The position numbers and the translations under genes were made by a program. A DNA stretch of 64,000 nucleotides, from assembly GCF_003201875.1 (NCBI RefSeq), contig NZ_QJKD01000007.1:62001-126000 (forward strand). The letters are read 5' to 3'. Below, piece after piece: positions 16,877 to 26,249 of this stretch. The stretch is from Hungatella effluvii (GTDB taxonomy: Bacteria; Bacillota; Clostridia; Lachnospirales; Lachnospiraceae). How positions within the stretch are numbered: position 1 is the first letter of the stretch; each line of letters starts with the position of its first letter. The notes beneath the pieces were generated by a model that had not been told where the DNA came from, did not search any database, and saw only the letters and a list, made by a program, of their open reading frames with translations.

Positions 16877-17968
16877 ATGGCACAACCGATAACAGACCAG
16901 GTCGGATTCCTGTCAGAGGCATGCAGAGCCGTACAGGAGCTGTCTGCGAGCAAAAATTCACTGGATAAAATACGCCTGGATGAGAAGCGTCTGGAGAAAG
17001 AACTGGAGGCGGAAAAGAAGGCAGTGACGGATGCGATCAGTCTGACTGTGAAGAAGCGTATGGAAGAAATTAACGGTTCCTACGATAAGGAGATAGCAAA
17101 AGGGCAGGACCGGTTAAAGCGGGTTCGGAGCAAACGGGAGAAGGCGAAGAGCCAGGGCGTGAAGGAACGGATTGAGGAAGAGACGAAGGAACTGCGGGAT
17201 GACAACCGGGAACTGAAGCTGCAGATGAAGACGGCGTTCCAGCAGGACCGTGTGCCGCGTTTCTGTAAATCCACATGGTACTACTCCCTGTATTTTACCA
17301 GAGGATTCTCAGAATTTCTGATTTTACTGGTGACGATTCTGATTTGCTTTCTTGCGGTTCCGTGGGGAACTTACATGCTGCTTCCGCAGAAGTCCAACTA
17401 CTATCTGGCGGGGATCTATTTTGTGGCTGTCGTTGTCTTCGGAGGACTCTATATTCTGATTAATAATAAGACAAAGGTGCGCCACCAGGAGACGCTTAAG
17501 CAGGGACGGAAGATCCGCGATTTAATGCGGACGAACGATAAGAAGATCCGCGTCATTACCAGCGCGATCCGGCGCGATCGGGATGAAGCTGTGTATGATC
17601 TTGAAAAGTATGACGACGAAATCGCTCAGATCGAGCAGGACCTGGCGGATATCACCAGCAAGAAGAAAGAGGCGTTAAATACATTTGAGAAGGTGACGAA
17701 GACCATCATTTCCGATGAGATTGCCGGCGGAAGCAGGGAGAAGATCGAACGGCTGGAGGCTGAGCTGCGCCATGCCACGGATGAGGCCAAGGAAGCCGAG
17801 GTGAAAGTGAAGGAGCAGACTCTCTTTATCACGGATAATTATGAATCATATCTCGGAACGGAATTCATGGTGCCTGAGAAGCTGGATGAGCTGGCTGATT
17901 TTATACGGATGGGTAAGGCCACTACGATCAGTGAGGCGGAAGCGCTTTATAAGAGTGTAAAGGGATAA
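16877..17968 (+). CDS. Coiled-coil membrane protein of unknown function
   Basis: A 363-residue protein. Residues 1-125 are a highly charged coiled coil (long Glu/Lys/Arg heptads). Two membrane helices follow at about 142-170 (FLILLVTILICFLAVPWG) and 176-198 (YLAGIYFVAVVVFGGLYILI). Residues 200-320 form a second long coiled coil, ending in a small globular tail. Both coiled coils should face the cytoplasm. The start follows AAGGAGG. It is a monocistronic gene with its own promoter and terminator. The layout resembles scaffold or tether proteins, but no family is recognised. Confidence 0.8.
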   Translation: MAQPITDQVGFLSEACRAVQELSASKNSLDKIRLDEKRLEKELEAEKKAVTDAISLTVKKRMEEINGSYDKEIAKGQDRLKRVRSKREKAKSQGVKERIEEETKELRDDNRELKLQMKTAFQQDRVPRFCKSTWYYSLYFTRGFSEFLILLVTILICFLAVPWGTYMLLPQKSNYYLAGIYFVAVVVFGGLYILINNKTKVRHQETLKQGRKIRDLMRTNDKKIRVITSAIRRDRDEAVYDLEKYDDEIAQIEQDLADITSKKKEALNTFEKVTKTIISDEIAGGSREKIERLEAELRHATDEAKEAEVKVKEQTLFITDNYESYLGTEFMVPEKLDELADFIRMGKATTISEAEALYKSVKG

Positions 17969-17983
17969 CGAATATATAATAAG

Positions 17984-18045
17984 AGAAAGACGCGGTGCAG
18001 AACTTCTATTGCAGCAGATAGAAGTTCTGCACTGCGTCTTTCTTA
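17984..18045. terminator. Bidirectional terminator
   Basis: Twenty-five-base arms at 17984-18008 and 18019-18043, with a single G/T-type mismatch and a 10-base loop. T-rich sequence follows on both strands. It separates the coiled-coil gene from the convergent PHP phosphatase gene. Confidence 0.9.
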
Positions 18046-18066
18046 TTGCTGCTTTTTAACTTCCGG

Positions 18067-18765
18067 CTACGGCAGCCGTCTCTGAAGCAGATCCCAGTCC
18101 GAGTTTACGATCAGTTTCTCCGGAAAGGAGATGCTTTTTAACATCTTTAAGGCCGCGTCGTGGCTGCCGACCGCGTATTTGGAGTGGGCGTCGGAGCTGA
18201 CCAGTACGGAGACGCCGTATGCCATGCAGAGCCGGGCGACGGTTTTACAGTTCTTATCGCTTCCGGGGCGGACCGTGAAGGAGTTGGAGTTGATCTCGAT
18301 TAATTTTTCCTCCTGGGCGCATGCCTTGATGACGGCCTCATAGTCGCATTGAAAGACCGGATTCCCGATGTGCCCCAGACAGTCCACATCGGGATTTTTC
18401 AAGACCTCGATGAGCCCCCGCGTGTGATCCGCCGGTGAGGCGGGGGCAATAGCCTCCGCGTGATAGGAAGCAATGACAATATCCAGATTCTTTAAAATGG
18501 ATTCAGGCAGGTCCAGCTGACCGTCATACGACTTGATATTCACTTCGGCGCCCTTGTAAAAACGAATACCGTAGAGCTCGTTCGGAAGGTTTCGTAAACA
18601 CAGGAAGTGAAGCTCCATGGCGCCGTCCAACATCCCGGGACCGTGATTGGTAATGCCAAAGGCTTTAAAACCTTTAAACTTTGCGGCCATTGCCATCTCA
18701 TCCAGAGTGCTGTAAGCGTGCTGGCTGACGCTGGTATGCATATGTAAATCCGCGATTGTTTTCAA
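18067..18765 (-). CDS. PHP-domain phosphatase (YcdX-like)
   Basis: A 232-residue metal-dependent phosphoesterase. The PHP metal ligands are all visible: DLHMHTSVSQHAYST, NHGPG, KGAEVN, ASYHAEA, GHIGNP, EINSNSF and SSDAHS. This pattern with HAYST is that of the YcdX subgroup of tri-zinc phosphatases, not histidinol phosphatases. It probably hydrolyses a small phosphate ester in the cytoplasm; the physiological substrate is unknown. It is a single gene between a terminator and the long AT-rich region that controls the next operon. Confidence 0.88.
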   Translation of the reverse strand: MKTIADLHMHTSVSQHAYSTLDEMAMAAKFKGFKAFGITNHGPGMLDGAMELHFLCLRNLPNELYGIRFYKGAEVNIKSYDGQLDLPESILKNLDIVIASYHAEAIAPASPADHTRGLIEVLKNPDVDCLGHIGNPVFQCDYEAVIKACAQEEKLIEINSNSFTVRPGSDKNCKTVARLCMAYGVSVLVSSDAHSKYAVGSHDAALKMLKSISFPEKLIVNSDWDLLQRRLP

Positions 18766-18820
18766 ACATACCCCTCTTTTCTTCTTATATAATTTTGTAG
18801 TAAGATAAACTTATTATAAT

Positions 18821-18831
18821 GTTTAGTAAAC
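18821..18831. promoter_or_regulatory. Operator-like palindrome, upstream copy
   Basis: GTTTAGTAAAC, a perfect palindrome around a central base, 82 bp upstream of the -35. Its reverse complement is exactly the copy at 19029-19039. The LacI-family regulator at the end of the operon is a likely binder. Confidence 0.6.
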
Positions 18832-18912
18832 AAAAAATCAATACAATCTGAAAAAAATACGAAAAAACTTAAAAATAATATAAACTTTACAAAACATTTA
18901 CTTATAATTTTA

Positions 18913-18940
18913 TTGACAAAATTAGTCAACATGCTATAAT
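18913..18940 (+). promoter_or_regulatory. Strong sigma-A promoter of the nucleoside/sugar operon
   Basis: TTGACA (18913-18918), 16-bp spacer, TATAAT (18935-18940). Predicted start of transcription is near 18947, giving a leader of about 145 bases that contains the second palindrome. Confidence 0.8.
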
Positions 18941-19028
18941 CTAACTATAAAACATCAATAAATACGATGAAAAAAGTGATTTAGCACAAACTAATGTTAG
19001 GAAACTAATAGAAACAGGGTAGAGAAAA

Positions 19029-19039
19029 GTTTACTAAAC
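19029..19039. promoter_or_regulatory. Operator-like palindrome, downstream copy
   Basis: GTTTACTAAAC, about 82 bp after the predicted transcription start and 208 bp from the upstream copy. Two such sites flanking a promoter suit repression by DNA looping. Confidence 0.6.
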
Positions 19040-19091
19040 AGAAGTGAAAAACAAAAAGTAAAGTCAAAGTCAAAAGCAAAAGGAGGAAACA

Positions 19092-19895
19092 ATGGGAAGC
19101 GTATATGCAGAAGGGCAGGAGTATCACCTGCAGATCAAGGAGGGAGATGTCGGCCGGTATGTAATCCTGACCGGTGATCCGGGAAGATGTGAAACCATTG
19201 CAGGGCTGCTTGACCGTCCGGAGAAAAGGGCGGCAAACCGGGAGTATGTTACCTGTACCGGATATTTAAATGGGGAGAAGGTCAGCGTGGTGTCCACCGG
19301 AATCGGTGGGCCGTCGGCGGCCATAGCCCTGGAGGAGCTGGCGCACTGCGGGGCTGGCACCTTTATCCGCGTTGGAACCTCGGGAGGTATGCAGCCGGAA
19401 GTACTGGGGGGAGATGCGGTAATCGCCACAGGAGCTGTGCGCATGGAAGGCACGAGCAGGGAGTACGCCCCCATCGAATATCCGGCAGTTGCGGATTATC
19501 AGGTGGTTATGGCTCTCAAGGAAGCAGCAGACGCGGCCGGACAACGCTGCCATCTGGGCGTCGTGCAGTGTAAGGATTCCTTTTACGGTCAGCATGATCC
19601 GGATACCATGCCGGTAGCAGATGCGTTAAATTCAAAATGGAAGGCCTGGGTCCGGTGCGGCGCGCTGGCAAGCGAGATGGAGTCCGCGGCGCTGTTTACG
19701 GTCGGATCAGTCCGCAGGCTTCGCATGGGTACGGTGCTCCTTGTCATAGGAAACCAGACGAGGCGGGAGATGGGACTTGAGGATATCCAGTGCCATGACA
19801 CCGGAAAAGTGGCAGAACTGGCCGTGGAGGCCATGAAGCGGTTAATAGAGCACGATAAAACCAATCAGAAAAATTATGGAGGGAAGACATTATGA
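19092..19895 (+). CDS. udp: Uridine phosphorylase
   Basis: A 267-residue nucleoside phosphorylase that splits uridine with phosphate into uracil and ribose 1-phosphate. Family blocks: [10 protein letters not shown] (phosphate binding, near 25), [11 protein letters not shown] (near 93) and SEMESAALF (near 197), followed by NQTRREMG, which is typical of uridine rather than purine phosphorylases. The start has an AGGAGG site five bases upstream. It is the first gene of the operon and overlaps the solute-binding protein gene by 4 bases, so the imported substrate is probably linked to nucleosides. Confidence 0.9.
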   Translation: MGSVYAEGQEYHLQIKEGDVGRYVILTGDPGRCETIAGLLDRPEKRAANREYVTCTGYLNGEKVSVVSTGIGGPSAAIALEELAHCGAGTFIRVGTSGGMQPEVLGGDAVIATGAVRMEGTSREYAPIEYPAVADYQVVMALKEAADAAGQRCHLGVVQCKDSFYGQHDPDTMPVADALNSKWKAWVRCGALASEMESAALFTVGSVRRLRMGTVLLVIGNQTRREMGLEDIQCHDTGKVAELAVEAMKRLIEHDKTNQKNYGGKTL

Positions 19896-21307
19896 AGAAA
19901 AAAGGCAGAGCATTGACGGCAGTATTACTGGGGCTGACCATGGTGATGAGCCTGGCTGGATGCGGTCAGAAGAAGGAGAACACAGCCGATACGGCAGCGG
20001 CAGGCAGCGAGGCGGCTAAGACGGAGGAAAGTACGGGTGAGAAGAGCACGTCTGCGGAGATGGAGACAATTACCTTAAAGCTGGGCTTTAACGGAGATTT
20101 CCTCACAATGCCGGAAGCGGTACTGGGAGCTGCGGAGAATTTAAATAAGAAGTACGAGCAGGAAGGAAAGAACATCCGGATCGAGTTTGAGACGGATTAT
20201 CAGACCATCGACAACAGTGAATACCATAACAACATCGTGTTTGCACATAAGAGTGGGGACGCACCGGATATCTTCATCTGTGACGCCGATGTGGCCGGAT
20301 TCGTAAAGGCCGGATGTGTTCTGGATATCACGGATGTGATGAGTGATGCATTCGTAGACGGCGTATTCACACCGACTATGGTGGATGGAAAGGCGTACGC
20401 CATGCCTTTCGACCTGCCGCTTCGTGTAATCTATTACTCCAACAAGGACCTGGCGGATATCGGATGGAGCCAGGACGAGATCGACGCGTTGCCGGAAAAG
20501 ATCCGGGACGGGGAATTTACTCTGGAACAGTTTATGGATCTCTGCAGTGAAGTGGTAGAAAAAGGCGGAGCGAAGTACGGTCTGGTTCACAGACCAGGAG
20601 CCGGCAATGACTTTTTCGATATGTTAAACGCGTTTGGCGGTCAGTATTACGATGAAGACGGCAGCCTGGTGTTTGATGAGGCCGGAATAACGAGATTTTT
20701 TGAGAGCATCTACGAAAATGCCAATACGACGAAGATCACACCTCCCAACTTAAACCAGCTGGGTTGGGATACAATTAATAAGATGGTAGGTACGGGAGAA
20801 GCCTTCGCCTACTACGGTCCGATGTTCTCCGCGACGTATGTGGCGCAGGCGGCAGGACTGGAGACGGAAGAGTTTGCGAAGAATGAGACGTTTGTGTTAT
20901 TCCCGAAATCCGAATATACGGATGCCCCGTTTGCAACGGTAGCGCCTCAGATGATGGCGATCAGCGCCGATACAAAATATCCGGATGTCTGTAAGGATAT
21001 TTTCCGCGAACTGGCCGGCGATTCCAACTCTCTGTTAGCAAAACATGCAGGCACCATCTACACGCTGTCCTGTATCAAAGAAGCCAATAAGAACCCGGAA
21101 GTGACGGAGAATCCGATCCTTAAAAATGTAACTTACATGGCAGATTACGCAAGGTCCGTTCCGGCAATCAACAATTTATCTTCCTTAAAGAGCGAGATGT
21201 TCACACAGATTGTCTCCCTCGAACTGGGACAGACGACTCCGGAACAGGCGGTTGCCGACTTGAAGACTCAGATCGAACTGAATGTTGACAATGTAATTTT
21301 CAAATAA
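19892..21307 (+). CDS. Sugar-type ABC importer, substrate-binding lipoprotein
   Basis: A 471-residue lipoprotein. Signal peptide with lipobox LAGC near residue 24, an Ala/Glu/Thr-rich linker, then a family 1 solute-binding fold ([21 protein letters not shown]). A good GGAGGG site is present, with a 4-base overlap with uridine phosphorylase. The two permeases and the ATPase follow. The ligand is not known; operon partners suggest a nucleoside, glycerophosphodiester or related conjugate. Confidence 0.88.
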   Translation: MKKKGRALTAVLLGLTMVMSLAGCGQKKENTADTAAAGSEAAKTEESTGEKSTSAEMETITLKLGFNGDFLTMPEAVLGAAENLNKKYEQEGKNIRIEFETDYQTIDNSEYHNNIVFAHKSGDAPDIFICDADVAGFVKAGCVLDITDVMSDAFVDGVFTPTMVDGKAYAMPFDLPLRVIYYSNKDLADIGWSQDEIDALPEKIRDGEFTLEQFMDLCSEVVEKGGAKYGLVHRPGAGNDFFDMLNAFGGQYYDEDGSLVFDEAGITRFFESIYENANTTKITPPNLNQLGWDTINKMVGTGEAFAYYGPMFSATYVAQAAGLETEEFAKNETFVLFPKSEYTDAPFATVAPQMMAISADTKYPDVCKDIFRELAGDSNSLLAKHAGTIYTLSCIKEANKNPEVTENPILKNVTYMADYARSVPAINNLSSLKSEMFTQIVSLELGQTTPEQAVADLKTQIELNVDNVIFK

Positions 21308-21385
21308 AAACAGTAAGGTTTGCCGCTGCTGTGCCAGGGGGTGTGAAAGATTCCGGCGCAGCAGCATTTAGGAAGGCGGTTCCTC

Positions 21386-22258
21386 ATGAAAAATAAAAAT
21401 GGACAGGCATATATGTTTTTAACGCCTTTTTTGATTTTGGTGACGATTTTCTATGTGATCCCGGCCGTACTGACTGTGGTGATGTCATTTACGAATCTCG
21501 ATTCCTCGTTTGTGTGGGAATTTAACCATTTCAAAAATTTTATTAAGATATTTAAAGATCCAAATACGCTGGTCATTGTAAGAAATACCCTGATCTTTGT
21601 CGGGGTAGCAATTGTGGCGACGGTTTTCTTAAATCTCCTGTTCGCCGTACTCACTACATATTTCGTTAAGACAGAGCGGTACTCCAGCATATTTAAGGCG
21701 ATTCTGATGATCCCCATGATCACACCGGCTGTTGTGTATTCCGTACTCTGGATCTGGCTGTTGGAAGCCGGCGAGGGAGGAATGGTTAACCGGGTCTATT
21801 TATCCTTTGTGGACTCCCAGCCGATTAACTGGATTGCCAAATATCCGATGCAGATTGTCCTCTGTGCGACGATTCTCGTCAATATCGCGTATGGAACCAT
21901 TATATTTTCCAGCGCGATCAAGAGCATTCCGGAAAACCAGTTTAAGGCAGCCCATGTGGATGGGGCGGGAGAATGGGAGATTATCAAAAGCATTATCATC
22001 CCTAATATCCGCTACCACATCCAGTTTATCGCCCTGTGGGAGGCGCTGGGGCTTCTCACAAACTACGTGACGATTCTCCTCATCACCAACGGCGGACCCG
22101 GAATCCAGACCGAGGTCTGGTCGCTGTCGGCCTACCATAAGGCGTTTAACGACCAGCAGTACGGATACGGCGCGGCTATTTCCCTGATGCTGATCCTGGT
22201 GGTACTGGTTCTTATGATCCTGATGAACAAAGTCATGCAGAAGCAGAATGAAAGGTAG
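21386..22258 (+). CDS. ABC importer permease (MalF/UgpA type)
   Basis: A 290-residue membrane protein with six hydrophobic segments. The EAA loop (FKAAHVDGAGEWEIIKSIIIPN, near residue 195) that docks to the ATPase is clear. It belongs to the CUT1 sugar/glycerophosphate permease family and pairs with the next gene. Its start follows GGAAGG. Confidence 0.9.
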   Translation: MKNKNGQAYMFLTPFLILVTIFYVIPAVLTVVMSFTNLDSSFVWEFNHFKNFIKIFKDPNTLVIVRNTLIFVGVAIVATVFLNLLFAVLTTYFVKTERYSSIFKAILMIPMITPAVVYSVLWIWLLEAGEGGMVNRVYLSFVDSQPINWIAKYPMQIVLCATILVNIAYGTIIFSSAIKSIPENQFKAAHVDGAGEWEIIKSIIIPNIRYHIQFIALWEALGLLTNYVTILLITNGGPGIQTEVWSLSAYHKAFNDQQYGYGAAISLMLILVVLVLMILMNKVMQKQNER

Positions 22259-22271
22259 GGGGGGAGAACGA

Positions 22272-23117
22272 ATGGCAAAGGTTACGTTAAGCAAGACGGA
22301 GAAAAAGAAACAGAATATCGCTATCGCGGTATTGGTTCTGCTCTGTGCACCGATCCTGTATCTGTATATCAGCTTCTTCGGCCTTGCGTTTTTTAATGCG
22401 GATGGCGCGTTTACATTAAGCAATTTCGATTTTCTGTATAAGCCCATGAAGCTGAAGCAGACAACGATTCAGCCCATTGGAAAATCATTTGTAAATACGG
22501 TTTATTTTACAATCATAGTCACTCTGAGTGAAGTGGTCATCAGCTGTCTGGCCGGGTATGCGCTGTCGAGACTTCAGTTCCGGGGAAGGAAGGCGATTCA
22601 GTATTCGCTTCTAATTCTGAGGATGTTCCCGAACCTGCTCTTACTCATTGCCGTGCTTTATGTTCTGATTGCACTGCATATTGTCAATACCATGGTGGGC
22701 GTCATCCTGGTCGCCATCGCATTCCGGATTCCGGGGTCCACCTTTATTATTAAAAACTTTTTTGATGGGATACCGAGGGATATTGAGAATTCCACGCTGG
22801 TGGACGGATGCAGCAGGCTGAGCGGTTTCTTCCAGGTTATTATCTATCTGGTAAAGCCGGGCATCGCCTCGATCTCGATTTTCTCATTCCTCAGCGCATG
22901 GTCCAACTATATTTTGTTTAACACGCTGATTTTTAATTCCAAGACGCCGGTTATCGCCACATACCTCCATTCCCTGTCGCGGAGTGAGCAGATGATCGCG
23001 GATTACGGTGTATTTGCGGCAATGGCAATCGTATACATGCTGCCGGTATTCGTATTTTTCGTTATATCTCAGAAACAGTTGATGGAAGGCAATATCGGAG
23101 GCGGAAAGGGAGTATAA
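22272..23117 (+). CDS. ABC importer permease (MalG/UgpE type)
   Basis: A 281-residue permease with about six membrane segments and an EAA-like loop (IENSTLVDGCSRLSGFFQVI). The ATG at 22272 is chosen because GGGGGGGAG lies just upstream and MAKVTLSKTEKKK gives a normal cytoplasmic N terminus; an earlier in-frame ATG at 22248 falls inside the preceding gene and lacks a site. It forms the pore with the preceding permease. Confidence 0.9.
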   Translation: MAKVTLSKTEKKKQNIAIAVLVLLCAPILYLYISFFGLAFFNADGAFTLSNFDFLYKPMKLKQTTIQPIGKSFVNTVYFTIIVTLSEVVISCLAGYALSRLQFRGRKAIQYSLLILRMFPNLLLLIAVLYVLIALHIVNTMVGVILVAIAFRIPGSTFIIKNFFDGIPRDIENSTLVDGCSRLSGFFQVIIYLVKPGIASISIFSFLSAWSNYILFNTLIFNSKTPVIATYLHSLSRSEQMIADYGVFAAMAIVYMLPVFVFFVISQKQLMEGNIGGGKGV

Positions 23118-23119
23118 TT

Positions 23120-24229
23120 ATGATTTCAATCAATAAACTGCGTAAGGAATTTGACCAGGGCGTCGTGGCGCTGGACAGTATCGATCTGGAGATCCGGGAC
23201 ACGGAATTTGTCGCGCTGCTGGGGCCGTCGGGCTGCGGCAAATCCACAACCTTAAACTGCATCGCCGGACTTTTGGATGTGACCAGCGGACAGGTGATGT
23301 TTGATGATGCGGATGTGACGAACAAGGCTCCAAAGGACCGGAATATCGGTATGGTATTCCAGTCTTACGCCCTGTATCCCCATTTAAAGGTAATTGATAA
23401 CATTGCGTTCCCCTTAAAGCAAAAGGGCGTATCGAAGGAAGAACGCCATAAAAAGGCGAGGGAAATGGCGGTAAAGCTTCAGATTGAGCATCTTCTGGAC
23501 CGGAAGCCGACCCAGCTCTCCGGCGGCCAGCAGCAGAGAGTGGCCATGTGCCGCGCCCTCGTGAAGGAGCCGAAGATCCTGCTCTTAGACGAGCCGATGT
23601 CTAACCTGGATGCCCGATTAAAGATCGAGATCCGCGAAGTAATTAAGAAGATTCAGCAGGAGCTAAAGGTTACATCAATCATCGTGACCCATGATCAGGA
23701 AGAGGCCATGGCAATTGCGGACAAAATTGCCATTCTTGACAACGGAAGAATCCAGCAGTACGATACTCCTGAGATGCTTTATCAGTATCCCGCCAACTTA
23801 TTTGTAGCTAATTTTATGGGGAATCCACCCATGAATTTTATTGATGCCAAGCTGGAGACGGCCGGGGAGAAGCTTATGTTTACCATTGGGGAGTCTTCCG
23901 TGGAGGTATCCGGGCAGCTTCTCGAAAAGCTGAGACCCCACACCGGCAGGCCGGTTAAGCTGGGAGTTCGTTCCCATCAGATTAGGGTAGGGGCGGAGCC
24001 GGCGGCCAATACCTTGCCGATGGAGGTACAGATGGTGGAGAACCTGGGCAAGGAACTGCTCTTGAGCGGGGATGTCCACGGCTGTCATGTGCGGGTATCG
24101 GTGGATGATACGTCTGCCTCCGGGCGAATGAAGGCGCTGGTGGGCGACAGTGAAAAACGGGTATATCTGCGGTTTGCGGATTTTATAAATGTGTTTGACT
24201 CTGAGACGAAGGTGAACCTTGTATTATGA
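23120..24229 (+). CDS. ABC importer ATPase (MsmK/UgpC family)
   Basis: A 369-residue ATPase. Walker A GPSGCGKST, Q-loop, signature LSGGQQQRVAMCRAL, Walker B LLLDEPMSNLD, switch His in THDQEEAM, then the C-terminal OB-type regulatory domain (about residues 240-369). It powers the importer of this operon. It is the only ABC sugar ATPase in the window. Proteins of this family often serve several importers, so it may also energise the two ATPase-less systems at 26250-29474 and 48661-51789 (inference). Confidence 0.93.
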   Translation: MISINKLRKEFDQGVVALDSIDLEIRDTEFVALLGPSGCGKSTTLNCIAGLLDVTSGQVMFDDADVTNKAPKDRNIGMVFQSYALYPHLKVIDNIAFPLKQKGVSKEERHKKAREMAVKLQIEHLLDRKPTQLSGGQQQRVAMCRALVKEPKILLLDEPMSNLDARLKIEIREVIKKIQQELKVTSIIVTHDQEEAMAIADKIAILDNGRIQQYDTPEMLYQYPANLFVANFMGNPPMNFIDAKLETAGEKLMFTIGESSVEVSGQLLEKLRPHTGRPVKLGVRSHQIRVGAEPAANTLPMEVQMVENLGKELLLSGDVHGCHVRVSVDDTSASGRMKALVGDSEKRVYLRFADFINVFDSETKVNLVL

Positions 24230-24972
24230 GAGAATTATTAGAACATGCGGACCGGGTGCTGATTGGCGGGCACCGGGGCTGTGCCTGCCGTTACACGGAG
24301 AATTCCATAGAAGCCATGGAGCACGGCCTTCTGTCGGGCGCGGATTACCTGGAAATTGATATTCAGCTGACGAAGGACGGTGTGCCCGTGGTCTATCACG
24401 ATACCGCTCTGGAGAAACGGACCGCTTTGCACGGATACGTTCACGAGCATACGCTGGACAGGCTGCGGGAGAACTGCCCGGGCCTCTGCACCTTTGAGGA
24501 GGCCATGAGATGGGGCTGCGAAAGAGAAGCGTGGTTCGCGCTGGAGATTAAGACGGTTCCCCTGGATATGCAGGAAGTAAACTTCCGCCTGCTGGAGGCC
24601 ATGGTTCCTGTTCTGGAGAAAACAGGCATGAAGAAGCGTGTATTCGTATTTGGTCCGGATTATCAGGTCCTTAAACGGATGAAGCAGCTGGATTCGGAGG
24701 TGGAGATCGGCCTGATCGTCCCCTTTATCCCGGCGGACCCTGTGGAGCTTATGAAGTCTATGGATGCGATGGTCTATTTAACGTATATCTATAATATAAC
24801 GCCGGACATGATATGCAGACTCAAGGCGCATGGATATTATGTGAGCGGTGCTATATTAAGGGAAGAAAAATGGATGGAACGGGCATACGCATGCGGCGTA
24901 ACTATGTTTGAAGCTGATGATCCGGGAAAGGCGCGCAGACTGGGAAGCGCAGGACCAGAGGAAATCGCGTGA
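24226..24972 (+). CDS. Glycerophosphodiester phosphodiesterase
   Basis: A 248-residue cytoplasmic enzyme of the GDPD family that hydrolyses glycerophosphodiesters to glycerol 3-phosphate and an alcohol. Motifs: GHRGCACRYTENS (catalytic His-Arg and Glu), EIDIQLTKDGVPVVYHD, EIKTVP and a closing FEADDPGKA. It is shorter than extracellular GDPDs and has no signal peptide. It overlaps the ATPase gene by 4 bases, as ugpQ does with ugp transport genes. This makes an imported glycerophosphodiester, or a nucleotide-like conjugate, a plausible substrate for the operon. Confidence 0.88.
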   Translation: MRELLEHADRVLIGGHRGCACRYTENSIEAMEHGLLSGADYLEIDIQLTKDGVPVVYHDTALEKRTALHGYVHEHTLDRLRENCPGLCTFEEAMRWGCEREAWFALEIKTVPLDMQEVNFRLLEAMVPVLEKTGMKKRVFVFGPDYQVLKRMKQLDSEVEIGLIVPFIPADPVELMKSMDAMVYLTYIYNITPDMICRLKAHGYYVSGAILREEKWMERAYACGVTMFEADDPGKARRLGSAGPEEIA

Positions 24973-25034
24973 TTGACGTATAGTGATGATTCTGATATGA
25001 TAAAAAATAGTAAAAACAGGTGAAGGAAGGGGTG

Positions 25035-26042
25035 ATGTGTGTGGCAACATTATTGGATATTGCGGAGAAGGCCGGCGTGGCCAAGTCTACGGTTTCCAGA
25101 GCGCTGAGGGAAGATCCGACGCTTTCTATTACAGAGGAGACGAAGGAAAAGATCTTTTCCGTGGCGGAAGAACTCCAGTATAAGATGAAACAGGAGAAGA
25201 AATTAAAACGATGCCGGAACATTGCGATCGTTCATAAGGACACACATTTCATGAACCAGATTGATAACGCGTTCTATTTCTCGATCAGGAGTGCCGTCGA
25301 GGAAACGTGCTATCAGAAGAATATCGGGTTCACATTTGTCCCTTATTCCTTCCTGGATTCGTTTGACCGACAGATCGACGGAGCGCTGGTCGTGGGGAAT
25401 TTCGACCGGAAAGAGGTGGATACAATCTGTGCCGCGGTGAGGACCGGCTGTATGGTGTTTGTGGGCAAGGTGAATTACTATCCGGACCGCATGGACTGGA
25501 TCTCTTACAGTATTAAGGATTGTGTTTATAAGGCCATGGGGCATCTGGCAGCCATGGGACTTAAGGATATTGCCTATATCGGCGGGTATGACAGCGAGGA
25601 TACACCGGAGGAATTCAGCAAGTTTTCTTATTTTAAAAAGTTCATGGCCGAGCAGAAGCAGCTTCATTTTGCCGGTTCCATGGTCGGGGAACACGGCGTG
25701 GAGAGCGGTTACCAGATGATGAAACGCTGGCTTGGCGAGAAGAAGGCGGTTCCGGATGCATTTTTCGTATCCAACGATCCGATTGCCATCGGAGTGATCA
25801 AGGCGCTGAATGAGGAAGGAATCTCCGTTCCGGACAGCGTATCGGTGATTTCCATAAACGGGGACAGCTCCGGCGAATTTTCGTTCCCGGCTCTGACCAC
25901 GGTCGATGTCCATACGGATGCCATGGGGCGGGAAGCGGTGGAGATTCTGGAGGAACGGATCGAAGGAAGGCGGAAGCTGATTAAAAAGGTGGAATACCAG
26001 GTGACGCTGGTGACGCGTGGAAGTGTGGGGAAAATAGAGTAA
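25035..26042 (+). CDS. LacI-family transcriptional regulator
   Basis: A 335-residue repressor. N-terminal LacI helix-turn-helix (TLLDIAEKAGVAKSTVSRALRE), then the periplasmic-binding-protein-like effector domain (FVSNDPIAIGVIKALNEEGISVP, VDVHTDAMGREAVEIL). The start is uncertain: ATG 25035 and GTG 25041 both lie near AAGGAAGGGG, and most relatives begin like the latter. It is the last gene of the operon and is followed by a terminator. It probably binds the paired GTTTA-N-TAAAC palindromes at the head of the operon and responds to the imported compound. Confidence 0.9.
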   Translation: MCVATLLDIAEKAGVAKSTVSRALREDPTLSITEETKEKIFSVAEELQYKMKQEKKLKRCRNIAIVHKDTHFMNQIDNAFYFSIRSAVEETCYQKNIGFTFVPYSFLDSFDRQIDGALVVGNFDRKEVDTICAAVRTGCMVFVGKVNYYPDRMDWISYSIKDCVYKAMGHLAAMGLKDIAYIGGYDSEDTPEEFSKFSYFKKFMAEQKQLHFAGSMVGEHGVESGYQMMKRWLGEKKAVPDAFFVSNDPIAIGVIKALNEEGISVPDSVSVISINGDSSGEFSFPALTTVDVHTDAMGREAVEILEERIEGRRKLIKKVEYQVTLVTRGSVGKIE

Positions 26043-26063
26043 GAGAGTAATTAGTATTAGCAA

Positions 26064-26110
26064 AACAACGCAGGATATCGGTTCGTAACTGATGTACCTG
26101 CGTTGTTTTT
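26064..26110 (+). terminator. Terminator after LacI gene
   Basis: Arms AACAACGCAGG (26064-26074) and CCTGCGTTGTT (26097-26107) with a 22-base loop, followed by TTT. It ends the 19092-26042 transcript. Confidence 0.85.
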
Positions 26111-26249
26111 CGTAGTTTTAATCGAAAAAATAAAATTGTTTATTTAGGCTAAAAGGTAAAAAAAATCCGGATTTTGGTAAAAATATACTGTTCAATTGGG
26201 AGGAAAAAATGACTATAATTTGACTATAAATACTTAGGAGGTATTGAAG

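Larger units (their letters stand above)
18766..19091. other. AT-rich control region of the nucleoside/sugar operon
   Basis: 326 bp, very AT-rich. It holds two matching 11-bp palindromes (18821-18831 and 19029-19039), a near-consensus promoter (18913-18940), a TTGAC-N7-GTCAA inverted repeat that includes the -35, and a direct repeat AAACTAAT at 18988-18995 and 19002-19009. No gene is seen. Confidence 0.7.
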
